Positions 11,023 to 23,468 are shown, numbered from the stretch's first letter. The stretch: 64,000 nt of DNA from Pristionchus mayeri (GCA_036245805.1 BTRK01000006.1:27408901-27472900), one strand, 5' to 3'. Notes: generated by a model not told the origin, from the sequence alone. Numbers and translations are program-made.

Positions 11023-11280
11023 TACATTTCTGAACGTTTTTAAAAAGTCCAAAAAAGCCTTTTTGGAGGAAAACATTTTTGAAAATCAGCAGAAGTATGG
11101 CTAAGCCAAGTTCCACATGTATAGACTATAGGCTATACAGTATAGATTTGTTTTTAGAATCAAGATAATCAATTTCAATACTATTTTTCAACCAATCTGG
11201 TTAGATTCAAACGGCTAGCAGAGTGCGAATCACGGCACTATATCTATCGTAGCAAGAGGTATATAATGTGATCCTAGGTG

Positions 11281-14200
11281 ATGCTCTCACGTCGTTTGAC
11301 AACCATTCTTCCTTCTCTTCGAAGGTCTTCATCTGCTATCACCCCCATCGAAGAGTACGGTTTATCACGAATTTCTAGTAAAAGTGTAGGAAAACGAGAC
11401 TCCATAGCGACAAAAAATTGGTCACTGATTTCGCTAAAACCAGTACTTACCAAAGTGAGGCGATGCAAACCCCTATCCACTTCGAATTTTTAGAATTTTG
11501 GCATGGGAAAGTCTGTTTTCCGTACACAACAATGAGAAGAAAAAAAATACAACTGTTCAAAGATTTCAAAATCTCCGATACATCCTCACAACATCCTCCA
11601 ATATGAAAATTTCGAAAAGAACAAGTGTATAGGGGTTTGCTCGCACTCTCCTTGGTCAGTCATGCTGGTTGCAGCGAAATCAATGCCGACAATTTTTCTA
11701 TCACATCATTTCCTGCATTTTTACAGATTATCCGTGTTGTGGAGAAGATAAAACAGAAACGCAATATATTTTGTTCAGTCTAGAAGAGCTCATCAGAGAG
11801 CCTTCTTCATTCAAGCCTCAATGGAGTCATCTTGATTTTCTCGTTGTCCATCCTCGTATCAGATGGGGGCCAAATTCGCCATCCACTCTCAGGTACATTT
11901 CCAATTTATCTCTGATTAGAATGGATATATCTCTGTAAGGCTGTGGGGCATGCTTTTTCGGCGACAGCTTCAAACTCGAGTGATAGCTAAAAAAAAGTTG
12001 TTATGCACCTTACTACTAATCGCTACAAATTGATCTTTAGTTTGTATCACTTTGATCAGTTTTGAATTAGTTCACGAATGCCTTTCCGTTAATTTTCGCG
12101 AAACGTAACATAGCTCGACATACCAGGCCTTGTACATGACCAATAGCTACTGTGAGAATAGAAAGAAAAGTCCGTGGTGTGGTGGGCGAGATTTAGTATA
12201 TTTGTTTCTAAATATACGCGGAACATTTTCCCTCCGCGTTCCGCGTATATTTAGAAACAAATGTACTAAATCTCGCCCACCACACCACGGACTACGCTTT
12301 CTATTCTCACAGTAATCCAGAATAATTTTTCGTAAAACTCCGCGGTGTTGTGTCAGCAGTTTTACATTATTACTAGGGTTGACCATTCGGTGTTAACAGT
12401 TCGCTATCCTGGGGCCTAGGGATAACAATATCGCTACCCCTCTCGGAGAGGAGGGGAGCGGTGTCGCTAACCTCGTAGTGATTTTGCTACGATTTCAACG
12501 AGCGCATTCTCCTCTCGCTTTTCTTCTCATCGCGCGCACTAATCGCGCAGGGTTAGAGATAGGTGAGACACGGGGAAAGGAAGTGGGCGGAGTTAACGCG
12601 GAGAGAGCGAGTGGGAGACATTGTTATTTCGTTATTACTTGGCCATTCCTAATTCCTGCTGGATGCACATGATCTTATTTGCCTCTTCAGAGACCCTAAA
12701 CTGCAGTTGGAGGAGGCGATCGCTCTGATAGGGACGATGCCTGACTACAGAGTGGCCAAGTGAGCACCCCCCCCCCTCCCCCCCCCCCCTCTTACTCCTT
12801 TCCAGTTCAGTCATCGTGGGTACTGACTACAATACGAAGAGGGCGCGTATCTGGGGGGAGGTCAGTAGTGCAAACAATAAATTTTCACGTATCAAAATGT
12901 GTTGTATGCAACTTATTTTTTGGAACCTTAGATAGGGACCGCGGAAGCCCGTCCTTTCTGCCGTCCACCAATATTGGACTGGGAAAAGTCGCACACCATT
13001 ACACCACTATTTTATTTATTTATTTTCTCACAGCAAAATCACTGCACTGTTCACTCTCACAATTTTCATGCGTTGCGCTACAGTATCTCATGCGTCGCGG
13101 AAGCCGTTGTTTTTGCATCAAAATTTCAAACTAAATTTTAAAATATTTTCTTAGTGTTTTTAGATTTTTAGGCGTGCCCAGTTTACTGAAATCAATACAA
13201 AATTGACCAAACAGTGCTCAATTTATCAATAACAAGAGGGAGTGTAAACATTAAGGGGGGTCCATCTTCCGAAGGAATGGTATCGTTTTGACACTATTTA
13301 TTTATTGTATACAATTAGTTACGGTCTAAATCGCAAGAATGATCCTTGTTACTAATGAAAACGCCACAAATAAAAATACAGCAGCTCATTTTATAAAACA
13401 CGCCGATGAAAAATTACGGTAGTCTTGAAATAAAGTCAGTTCCAGTTTTTTTGAATTTACTAGGCTCCTGGCACGGCATGATTGGGACTTTTTTACGGAA
13501 ATCATCTCGTGATAGCATTTTCCGGAAGTGCATTATTACGGTCTTGATGTTGCTGTGTTTCTCAGGTTTAATTGATTTTAATTAATTACTTTTTGCGTAC
13601 AATCGATAGAGCGTCATCTGGAGATACAAAATCTTAACTGAATTAAGTAATTTAGTGGTTGTAAAACATAAATAAATGCATTGTTAGAAAATTGCGCTTC
13701 ACATTTTTTTAATGATTTGTATTTTTCTCTTTAAATCGGAGTGCCCAGTTTTAGTGCTCTATTCTGTTGATTGCTCTAAGCATCCCTGCACTCTACAGAG
13801 GCACTGGCCATGCTCGGGTTTCGTTCGGAAGCATGGTTTATGGCCTATTTTTGAGACAATGTTGCCATTTTTCTCGGTTAACCTGGATTTTCTCCATTTT
13901 TCTGAGTGCCCAGTTTAATTTGAACATTTAATCGCATGCAGCTACCTCCGTTCTGTCCTAAGCATGGGCAAAAAATGACGGTTCGTCGTTCGGAGACCTT
14001 GTTTATAGCAATGAAAGTCAAAATGAGCGATTGTTCGATTATCGGGCTGCGAAGCAGTATAGTGCGATAAATTGACCTTCAGCTCACTGTTCGCATATGT
14101 TATCAAAACAAAACAGCAAAATTTAAAAATTAAAAATTCACATAACGTATTAATTAATTTTTGAAAACAACCATGTCTCAGAAGTAACAAATTAGCCCCA

Positions 14201-17200
14201 TTCTCTACCAAAAATTACGGTAGATCTCTGGTAAAATGTAATTTTTTTAGAAATGGTTTTATTATCGTTATAATTTTTTTCGGTGACTATTTTTGTTCAT
14301 AATCGATTCCGCAATCCCGATTTCATAAGATAAGAATTTCGGAATTGATATAGAGTGCATTTTTTAAACACCCCTCCGCGGTCCCTAACCTTAGAACCAA
14401 TTACTGTGAGAATAGAAAGCGTAGCAAGTTGGTGTGCCTCGGTGCACAAAGGAATCAGCAGAACGGAACGGAACGTTAAATGTACGGTAGCTGCCTGTCG
14501 TGCTGTGCCTTGTGCTGTGCATGCAGGCACAGCATGACAGGCAGCTACCGTACATTTAACGTTCCGTTCCGTTCTGCTGATTCCTTTGTGCACCGAGGCA
14601 CACCAACTTGCTACGCTTTCTATTCTCACAGTATTAGGAAACGTCGCTTGCCACCTTCCAATTCAACACTATTTGTTTGGAATCATAAAATTCAGAGGAG
14701 ATCGTTCAAAGCAGAACCTTACTTTTGGGACCAATCAATTTGCAACTGTTACTTTGGAAACGATGTTTTGTAAGCCGACGGTTTGTAACCGGCGAGAGTA
14801 GGTTAGACGAGCTGACATTGAGAACAAAAACGCTCTCCCATTTACCTCTCCAAAAGAGAGATAAATGGGAGAGCATCGTTTCCAAAGTAATCGTTTACAA
14901 ATTTGAGGTTCCGAAGTGATCGATCTCTAATTTTTCATCCACCCATTTTCGGATTCTGTTTTTGAGAAAACGGAACCCCTTTTGTGGTTCTATTTAGACT
15001 TTGACATCAATCGATTGCTTCGTTTATTGTTCATTGCAATGAAAAGTGAACAATCGATTAGTCGAACACTCGATTGTACGTGTGATTGATCTCAATGTGC
15101 ACCTATGTATCACTTTGTGTGTTGAGGGTAGACTGCATGAGTTGATGACTCTGAAGGAGGAGAGCAGAGCGACAGCACTCATGGTCAACGTCCAGCGATT
15201 GACTGCAATGCAGCAGGTGACGAGGGGTCGAATCAGAAGACAGAGGAGAAAAGAGGAGATCACTCGAGATAGAAACCATTCAAACACACAACTATACCTA
15301 GAATCCGCAAGCTCCGCCTACTTTATGCCTTTAAAGATAACCAGCAAGGACGAAATTGACCCCCTATTTTTTGTCGTCCATCGAATAGCCGATGGCTGAA
15401 TTAGTTGAGAAAGAATGTACAAAAATGCGAAAAAAATCAATATTAGTCCCAAGGGAAGACCGGAGAGGATCAGGTTGAAGGCTTAGAAATATACATCGAC
15501 AAACGGAATAATCGTGATGGTATTTGGGACGTATGATACGTTGGACTCGTAAAAGACCACAAAATGAGCAATTCTGCCGACCACCTTGCGGTCGCTATAT
15601 AACTATACATATTGAGAGTGAACTGTTTTCGCTATTCCGATGTCCAATCTTTGATCGGTTCAACCTCGTCCTCTCTATATTCTCTCTCTACGCGAAAGAT
15701 GAAGTCGCACGACTCCAGATCGCATTGGCTCAAGTACCGTACCTCAGGTGAGAAGGGTCCGGTAGAGGAGGGTTAGGGTACGGTAGAGAACGAGAGGAAG
15801 GACTAGGGTACGGTAGAGAACGAGAGGAGGGACTAGGGTATGGTAGAGGAGGGCGAAGTGAAGGGATTACAGACAACGACTGAATCGACTGCGAACGGAG
15901 TCTTCTTCAGTGTTGTTGCCCTGTTGGAGTGAGAATGCAGTGTGAGTGAGTGTTGGCGCGAGTGTTCTGAGAGTGTGGATTGAGTGTCCATTCGGAGGAT
16001 GAGTTGCGGCAACGAGAACAATGGCTGAGGAAGCGATTGAATGAAGCAGTAGAGAAGGAGAAGAAGGAGAGGAGTAAGCATAGTTTGAGGTGAGGGGGGA
16101 TGGAGATGGAGTGAGAACAATCATTGGAGAGGGCCTTCCGTCGCCGTTGTTGGATACACGAATGCAGGCAAGACTTCTCTAATCAAAAGGTTCATCTTCT
16201 CTTTTATATACCTTTGTCCAACCTTCTTATACTCTCAGCCAATTTGCGCTTTAAATTTTAATATTATTTTTAAAACTTTCGTATCGTGAAATTTGGTGAT
16301 AGTGATAAATACCTCGTGAGGTTGACGGGTTCTTCATCCCTCCGCCCCCTCAATCGACTATTCGCAACTCTGCACACTAGTGAGCACTCAGCAAGACTTG
16401 GATCAGGACGAGTGATCACTATGGCTGATACCATCGGTAGAGCACACTTCCTTCCATTCATCGACCATCGCTCATCTTATAATCAGCTACTCTTTGCAGG
16501 TTTCCTTTACGATCTTCCCCTCGATCTTCTCGCTTCGTTCGATGCCACTCTTGCACATGTTATCCACTCTGTACCTTTTTCACTCTCTCTTTTTTGTTTG
16601 TTCTTTTTTTAATGAAGATGACCACGAAAATATTGTATTTGCTAGTTATTTCGTTGTTTAGGATGTGATTCTTCATATTCGAGACGTGTCTAATCCCGAT
16701 TGGAGAGCCCAAGATGAGGAAGTAGTGAAGACACTCGAGAGACTGGGATTGGATGAGGAAGATAGAAAAGGAAGAGTCATCACTATTGATAACAAGGTCG
16801 TCCTTTTTACCTATTTTAAATATTAGTTGATTAATACGTTTCGCCTCAGTGCATTTTTCTCGCGCATGGTTTACAGGACTACTTTGGCATTCTTTTATAC
16901 ATAATTGGGGTGAAAATTAACGATGACGTCGTCCAAATTTCAGCATCGAGACCAGATGTAAGGACTCGAATTAAAATTCTTGGCAATCATTCCATTGCTG
17001 ATCCGGCGCTATTCATACATTCCCACCACTGTATAAGAAAATAGTTCTATAGTAGCTAAATATTACTGTGCAAAGAAATTCGGATGCACTAACATGTATA
17101 TTTGAAATTCCACTTTTGCCATTTTTGGTAATTTGTCCTCTCCGTATAGCCGTTCTATCATGTATGATGTTAGGTGCGCTATGGATAGCAGGCATGAACT

Positions 17201-17709
17201 AATATCTTACAAAAATGGATGAGAGGACTGATAAAGGATGAAGAAAGAAAGACGTTCCATGCATGAAAACGTAGGCAAAATAATTTAGCAGCCTAATAGT
17301 TGAAATGTTGTAGATTGACAAAGGAGGTTGGTCGGGAGAGGAATCGGCGTGGAGGATATCGTGTGCGAGTGGAGAGGGGATGAGGGAATTGATAGTAGAG
17401 GTGGATAGAATGGTGAGAATGAGGACAGGAGTACGAGGGAGGATCATCTCACTCCCATTCTCTTCGCCCTCCATCCAGTATCTATACAGGTGAACAATTC
17501 ACTGCTCATCATACTCTACTGCTCGCTCATCTATACACGAATTCAATCAAACCTTGGGTTTAATCATTTATTTGAGGGAGGGCTTTGTCGTTGGAGAGCC
17601 GGTATCTACTGACACTCATCTCAAGTTTCAAGTGAATATGACTGATGAAGAGTTTCAGAGGTTCAAAAGTTTCTCAAAGGAAATCATTAAGACGTTGAGA
17701 ACAAAATGA
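11281..17709 (+). CDS. GTPBP6: HflX-family GTPase, GTPBP6-like, probably mitochondrial
   Basis: GTP-binding protein of the HflX/GTPBP6 family, which in animals acts on mitochondrial ribosomes. Exons with consistent phases: 11281-11377 (basic, Ser/Arg-rich start MLSRRLTTILPSLRR, targeting-like), 11727-11892 (VVHPRIRWGP), 12691-12759 (QLEEAIALIG), 15127-15216, 15617-15747 (IFDRFNLVL), 15985-16089 (uncertain start; coiled coil), 16130-16189 (P-loop GYTNAGKT), 16321-16436 (LFATL switch, DTIG), 16500-16570, 16662-16796 (ends in NK of the NKxD motif), 17314-17489 (begins ID), 17577-17709 (TGA). All key G motifs are present, so the GTPase looks intact. An exon for the segment between 12759 and 15127 (the FGxG region) must exist by phase but was not found, nor was the usual GSGE-type linker before 15985. 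Introns carry hairpins at 12150 and 14404 and a MITE fragment at 15331. Confidence 0.88.
12150..12312. mobile_element. Hairpin element 2 (CTGTGAGAATAG ends)
   Basis: CTGTGAGAATAGAAAG at 12150 and CTTTCTATTCTCACAG ending at 12312, flanked by TA. The arms (about 75 bp) are nearly perfect complements with a very short loop near 12225-12232, but their interior sequence is unrelated to elements 1 and 3. It lies in the second intron of the GTPBP6-like gene. Confidence 0.88.
14404..14631. mobile_element. Hairpin element 3 (CTGTGAGAATAG ends)
   Basis: CTGTGAGAATAGAAAGCGTA at 14404, mirrored to 14631 and flanked by TA. Arms of about 105 bp are almost perfect complements; the interior again differs from the other two, apart from the shared first 24 bases (through GCGTAGCAA, also in element 1). 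Located in a GTPBP6-like intron. Confidence 0.9.
14749..14890. repeat. Nested inverted repeat
   Basis: Outer arms TACTTTGGAAACGATG (14750) and CATCGTTTCCAAAGTA (14874-14889), inner arms CGCTCTCCCATTTA and its inverse around a CTCTCCAAAAGAGAG core. Intronic. Possibly another hairpin-type element with different ends. Confidence 0.7.
15331..15475 (-). mobile_element. Truncated copy of the TTAAAGTTACC MITE
   Basis: Starts TTAAAGATAACCAGCAAGGA and follows the copy at 27152-27376 through 'ccatcgaatagccgatgg' and 'cccaagggaagaccgg', then stops; the second terminal repeat is missing. Lies in the intron before exon 15617 of the GTPBP6-like gene. Confidence 0.7.
15772..15846 (+). repeat. Short intronic tandem repeat, about 30-bp unit
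   Basis: Units built on AGGGTACGGTAGAGAACGAG repeat two to three times between 15772 and 15846, with decay at both ends. Located in the intron 15748-15984, the same interval where the expected linker exon of the GTPase was not found. Confidence 0.7.
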
Positions 17710-18745
17710 TCGACAAAATATTGGGTTGTCCCATAATTCGTGTCGTTTTTCTTCGACATTTAATGTCTCGTAAATAATCAAACGCCTCAATTACCTCATG
17801 ATGTGTTTAATAGAAGACTCATGTTACGTAATTTATCGCACACTTATCTCCGGCTTATAATGCCTAATGATGATGCAATAAGTGAAAATATGGAATTTTC
17901 GACCCTTTTTTCAAAAAATTATAGTTATTTTACGAGTAAAGTTTAAAATCTCTAGCAGTATGGGTGGAAGGGTGATGCATTACACTACACATTAATGTTT
18001 CTAAATCATAGTTTTCTGAGAAGTTTGCTGAAATATTTCACAATATGTCATCGGAGGGGAGTCTGAAAAGGCTCGATTTCATGATTTTAGTATTTCCAAT
18101 GGTCAAACTTAGCTTATTTGGCTATGATTATTCAAATACAAATATTTGTAAACGATTACATACTGTTCCGGAATGAAAATCCGCAGAATTTTTCAAACCA
18201 CGTTGAAAATTTTAGGTTTTGTAGTCACCCAGCAAAGCATTTTGGGAGACAGGGATTGTGCCAAACAATCGTGTTTGCCCTTAGAGAGTAACTATGCACT
18301 GCACACTTATTTTTATCTGTGAATTAGAGTATATTTTTTCAATTTTAAGATCATCGTTTTTTAAGCAAAAATTTCGCAATCGTCGAATTCCCCTCCACGG
18401 CAATGTCTTTACTCGCTGATGCACCTAAAATGTAGAGTGCTGACCACTGTATCTAATGCATCATACATCAACTCAAATACTTTCCTTGTTCCAGCGAAAT
18501 AGTATTTTAAAAAATGGCGACACGAATTTTGGGACAACCCATTATTATATTTCTTTCTTATAATTGTAATTCAATTCATCAATCATTTTGTTGGTATATT
18601 GCGATAAAGCTTCTCAATCAATCCTCGAGGGAGACATATGCTAAAATAAAAGCGTATAATCGTAAGGAAATACCTGAGGCCAATGTTGGTTACAAGTAAA
18701 TTTCGTTGATTGCAGGATTTCTCTTGATTGGTTCACTGAACTGAG

Positions 18746-20468
18746 ATGGTTTGTCTTGCCCCTCATCCAATAATCACCATTCTATTCAGCCGATTCTTTC
18801 ACTGGATGTCAAATGGAATCTAGTGAACATCACCGACCTCGAACCTGTTGACACTGACAATTTCCGATGGCATTTCAGAGTCAGTCGTTCTCTTCACTGT
18901 TCGTAGTGGTCAAGGCATCTCTATACAATTGCACTAATATTTTGTTGGGGGGGGGGGGGTGTCAACTGGACTGGCGGCAAGGCAGATGACACATGGGCAA
19001 CTCGTCATGACTCTGGGGCGCGTTCTATAGTCTTATTCTATCACAAGGGTGATCTTTAATCTCTGTCCCAGCAATATTTTGATCTTTGGCCCCCGAAATT
19101 TGGGAAGCTCGCTATATCATAGCCCAAGTCCATGGAGGAGATTCCATCGTAGAGCTGTACTTCGACCCCACCATAAACAGTCGACTGTCCGCTTGAAGCA
19201 AAGTGTATGGGGAGCGCGGGAAGTTGACAGGAAAGTTTGGGATAGACGGGTGATGCCGGAAATGTTCCCGCTCTCCCCCTGGAACTATCCGCCTCTCCCG
19301 AAGGGCATATCGCAAGAGAGAGCTCAGACTGAGCTCAGACTCACAGGAACTTAGCTATACTCTCGTATGCCATAATAATCGCATGAGCACCGCTGCCGCA
19401 CTCATTCGTAGACCAAAGCTATCTACGCGCGCCGGGTGAGAGATACGGCCAAAGAGCGCTCTCAGACTCCGCCCCTTTTGCATTCATTACCGCGCGTTCT
19501 CGCGTTTAGAAAAATTTGCGCACATAGAGAGCACTCGCTCTTTCCATCCTGTTTCGATTGATCGTCCGTGACCTTCAAAAACCCTTCCGAGTAGTTCAGC
19601 GTACAAGTTTTATAGTGAGACACGGCAATTCGCACTACAAAACTATTACTTTGGCCTACTCAGAGAACAGATTTGCAAGGTCACGGAACGAGGTTGGAAA
19701 AAGCTTCTGAAATCATTTTTGAGCGAGTGATTTGGTTGAGATTGAAGCCTGTGCTCCACCGATCTCATTTTTTTCGGGGAAAAGTGTCATAGCCCAGTGG
19801 GCGGAGCTTGCGGTGTCTAAACATAACTGCCGGTTAGCGATGATGATAGGGGTTTAGCTCGCAGGGATAGCGAGTGTACGTTTATTAGTTTGTAAATTGT
19901 TCTCTTCATGTGAAATGTACTAACTGCGGAGAGGAGAAAGACTCGTGGCACTACATCATCATCAACGAGGAGATGGAAGTGAGGAGAAGAGAGTACCCCC
20001 CCCCCCCTCTCTCTCCCTGGTCTTCGCAGGTTCCAGGCAGTCGTGGGAAGGCCCATCTTGTGGAGAAGTGCAAGTTGTGTTCGAGAGTGAATACCCTCAG
20101 TCAGTTATCCATTCCATTCCTCTAATTGATATCTACCTTTAGCAATAATCGAGGATTCGATGAAGTCATATTCGATCGAGAAAAACGAGGAGTTCCAATC
20201 CATTCTCCAAATGGATTGCAGAGGAATCGAACCATACGACTTTGATCCGAGAAACGACTGGAAGGGAATTGGCCCGGAGTCGAATTCTCCTTTCGATGAT
20301 ATCGATCTGACCGAGAAAGAATGGAGTGAATACGATGAGAAAATTCAGGTATGTTTCAGACTCTGTTCCATTTGTCAAGTTTGTTTCAACTGATGGTGTG
20401 TGTTGAAGGAAGCAGTGGAGATCAATTCATTCGAGTGCCGATTCTCACATGTTCACAACAAGAAATGA
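18746..20468 (+). CDS. CZIB: CZIB/UPF0587 (DUF866) zinc-binding protein
   Basis: Small cytosolic protein of the CXXC-motif zinc-binding family (human CZIB/C1orf123). Exons: 18746-18748 (ATG only), 18790-18879 (SLDVKWNLVNITDLEPV), 19889-19978 (contains KCTNCGEEKDSWHYI), 20030-20099 (VEKCKLCSR), 20143-20348 (CRGIEPYDFDP, WSEYDEK) and 20409-20468 with TGA. The two CXXC pairs (CTNC and CKLC) that bind zinc are both present and order and length fit the family. Oddities: the first exon would hold a single codon, and the acceptor of the third exon at 19889 adds about seven residues not expected in the family; the homologous sequence begins exactly at 19910, where no AG precedes. The molecular role of the family is poorly known. 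The gap 17710-18745 upstream has no features I can support. Confidence 0.9.
18880..19888 (+). other. Large intron of the CZIB-like gene
   Basis: About 1 kb between two conserved exons. It holds a G run at 18948-18959 and a stretch at 19100-19350 with several GC-rich passages, but no convincing exon or transposon boundary. Confidence 0.5.
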
Positions 20469-21670
20469 GGGCGTTATGTGCCCCTTTCTTTCGCGTGTTT
20501 CCTCTCCACCATCCTAATGCCTTCGTATGTTCATCCATCGACTATTCATTTCCTCTCTATTGTTGTAATATAATCGAAAATATGAATGGGCAACGAGTAC
20601 TCTTTTTATCCTGGACTTTTCCCCGAGATAGAGATAAATTTGTGTTGTTGAAATGTTCAATCACTGATAAACGGCAACATTTGGGATTGAAGTATCCCGC
20701 AAAGTAGGGTCGAATGATTTATTATCGGTGAGAGTGGAGGAGAAAGAGAGTGCAACAATAGGAGATTGGGTGAAATTTAGGATAGATGCCAATTGGATAG
20801 TAGTCGGAGGGAGAGAACAACTATTGTTGCCAGTCGATTCTCTCCCTGGGAAATGACTGCCTCTACTCACCCATCACTAATTAGATACTTTTATGTAATT
20901 CGAGTCTCTGCAGATCCTTTCCCTCCAGTTGGCATTTCCGTGACCTCCGATGGGAACAGAGAGAGATCCTCCCATCTTGTAATCTACAGTAATCCGAGTG
21001 GTCCCCACTCCGTTTCACCACCACCACCTGGATCTCTTCTCCCTCTCCCCCTTGGGACCCCTCCCTCTCTTCCCTTCCAACCACCTCCCCTCCCTCTGCC
21101 TGTCCATCGAAGTGACAACCTCTGCTTTATTAGACACACTCCTTGTAGGGTCATGAATAAAATAGTGGATTAGAGGGGGGGAGCAGGGGACAACTCCCCC
21201 CCCCCCCCCCCCCCCCCCCGATGACTAGAATTGACTCAGCTAGAGAATACAGTGAATGAGAGACGGTACCGTCTCTTTGACTAGAACCAATTCAGCAAGT
21301 TAAGGGATACAGTACGTAGACCCTATTGACTAGAAGATATTCAGCGTAGTGAAATAAGATGGACATACCATATGATATCCGTACAAGGAAAAATTCAAAA
21401 CTAAATTAAGTACACTTAAAAATACACCTTATAATGACTAAATAAGAATGGAATGTAAAACGAAGTATGATTAGATGAAGGGAGTGACTAGGGATGAGAT
21501 CAATAGAGCTACTTGGAGAGAAGTGGAGAAGGGAATATTGCACAATCCCGACCCTTGAATCGAAGATATAGAGGAGATAAGTAGGAAATGCGCAGGACTT
21601 CTTTGGAATGATTAGCTGTATGAGTGACAAGAATGAATGGGGAAATAAAGAGATAGATGGGTAGGGGACA
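20469..21670. other. Spacer with pyrimidine-rich stretch and poly-C run
   Basis: Between the ends of the CZIB-like (+) and EGL-46-like (-) genes. A plus-strand ORF at 20793-21173 is rich in Pro and Leu from CCTCCC repeats and is probably not real. A run of more than 20 C lies near 21198-21219. GACTAGAA-type phrases recur at 21221, 21279 and 21327. Extra 3' exons of the EGL-46-like gene could be here but I could not find one. Confidence 0.4.
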
Positions 21671-22685
21671 TCAGACAGTCTCGAAGTTGAGGAGAGAGGA
21701 GAGGGTAAGGGGAGAAGATAGAGTACATACATGGGCACGGAGGTGCTTCTTAGAAGGGAATGAGAGGGAACAGAGGGAGCAGATGGGGGGAGAATCCTCT
21801 CGCGGTTTATGCCAACGACGATGAGAGGCCAGATTGGCAGGACAAGAGAATACCTGGAAGGAGAACGATGGAGGGAGGGAGGGGGGGGGAGGGGAGGGGG
21901 AGGGGGGAGGAAGCCTACCTTATCGCAGTCTGGACAGCGATACTCCTCGTGAGAGATACGAGGACAACGATGCTGAGCTAGACGGAAGACGTCGTCGTAT
22001 CGAACCTGCCATCGTACTGTATGAGGGAGGGGGAGGGGGGGGGGGGTGATACCTTGCAGAGGGCACAGATACAATCCCCGATGACATTGGGGATCTTCTG
22101 AATGGCAGCGATAGATTCGTCTGAGATGGAAACAAAGGAGGCAGTCTCGTCCAATTCATCGGCCACCTTCTGAAGTTCCGATGGAGGAGGAAGGGAAGAT
22201 ACGTCCTGAAAGGAGAGGAGAAGAGGAGAGGGAAGGGGAGGGGGAGGGAGTACCTTGATGAACATGCCCGAGACGGGGGAATTCGTCTCGCAGTCAATCT
22301 CGAGTCTCCTCAACTGCTTGCTCTTCCTCTTGTCTTCACTGTTGGAATGCCGTTTGCGAGAAAGAGGAAGGGGAGAGGGATGATCCCCATCGAGAGATGC
22401 ATTCTGGAGATGAGAAGGATGAAGAGAAGGAAGAGAGAAAAGAAGGAATCACCTTGAGAATGGCTACTGCATTCTGCTGAAGTTGAGTGAGAGCGAGGAA
22501 GGAGGCGATCAATTGAGGATTCTGCCAGATCAAACTGAAGGAGAGAGAATGAATGAAGGAAGTGAAGAGAGATCTCACTTGAGGGGAGAGAAGACATCTG
22601 AAGGAAGAGGAGAAGAGGAAGTGATGGAAGATGAAGAGGAAGGAGAAGGAGTGGAGAGAAGAGATCGAACTAAGAAATCAGCCAT
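21671..22685 (-). CDS. egl-46: EGL-46/INSM1-type C2H2 zinc-finger transcription factor
   Basis: Nuclear regulator of neuroendocrine/neuronal differentiation by homology to INSM1 and C. elegans EGL-46. Exons on the minus strand with consistent phases: 22685-22579 ([11 protein letters not shown] start, Ser/Pro-rich), 22534-22453, 22403-22254 ([10 protein letters not shown]), 22205-22053 (ends CICALCK), 22005-21919 ([19 protein letters not shown]), 21853-21731 ([15 protein letters not shown], then [18 protein letters not shown]). Zinc fingers are therefore C-x2-C...H-x-C, C-x2-C...H-x3-H and a third C-x2-C...H-x3-H. A TTCAG acceptor sits directly before the ATG, which suits trans-splicing. The terminal exon at 21679-21671 (TV-stop) is only a guess; another zinc finger, as in vertebrate INSM1, may be missing. 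With this end the protein is 236 residues. Confidence 0.88.
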
Positions 22686-23468
22686 CTGAAGAAATTAAGA
22701 TATTTAAGGATCGAGAAGCGAGACTAACTGTGTTAGAGAATACGGTAGGGAGTGAGTGAATGGGAGAAGGAAGGAATGGGGAGTGCCTGGGGGGGGAGGA
22801 GAGACTCCGCCCCTCGACAGAAGGGAGAGAGGGTGAGGACAGACTGTTCCATTGATTTGCATGAAACGAAAGAAAAAGCGAAAGAAGAGAATGATGGAGG
22901 ATCCTTTTCTGATTGATGAATTCATTCGAATGAAGAAAATCCGAGACCGCACGATCCACCATACGGTCATGCTAATCTACGTTCTTTGCACACATCCTTT
23001 CGATTCACTTTCTCGATCACTTTGAGTTAAAATTCAACCAACTGAGGTGGAAGATAAGATCTAATCAGAAAAGGAATGTTTTCAGGATCCTAAATATTTT
23101 TTTAAAAATTATGCTGCGAATGATAAGTGTGTTCATTGGGGGATCGGCATCAGTTGAGGCTTCATTTGCTGTCGATCTCACAGAGAGAATGGAGGCAATG
23201 GAGAGAGGAGAGGATCACCCTCGGGGAAGAATTATAAACTATTAGAGTAATGAAGGGGATGAAAGAGGAGGGAGAACAGCTGGACTCTCCCTTTCTCGAA
23301 TAATACTAATGAGTGATCTCCCCCAGGTAGATGAAGCAGTCGGAATGAATGAAAGGGATCGAGATAATGAGAGTAGGAAGAGACCTCAGGGCCAAAATAG
23401 GAAGTGGACGGAGAATGGTAGAGAGCATGAGGGGGTCGAGGAGAGAGAGAGAGGGATGAGAGGGGACT

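Noticed and set aside
20793..21173. Pro/Leu-rich plus-strand ORF of 126 codons
   Set aside because: The composition follows CCTCCC repeats, and no exon signals or family similarity were found.
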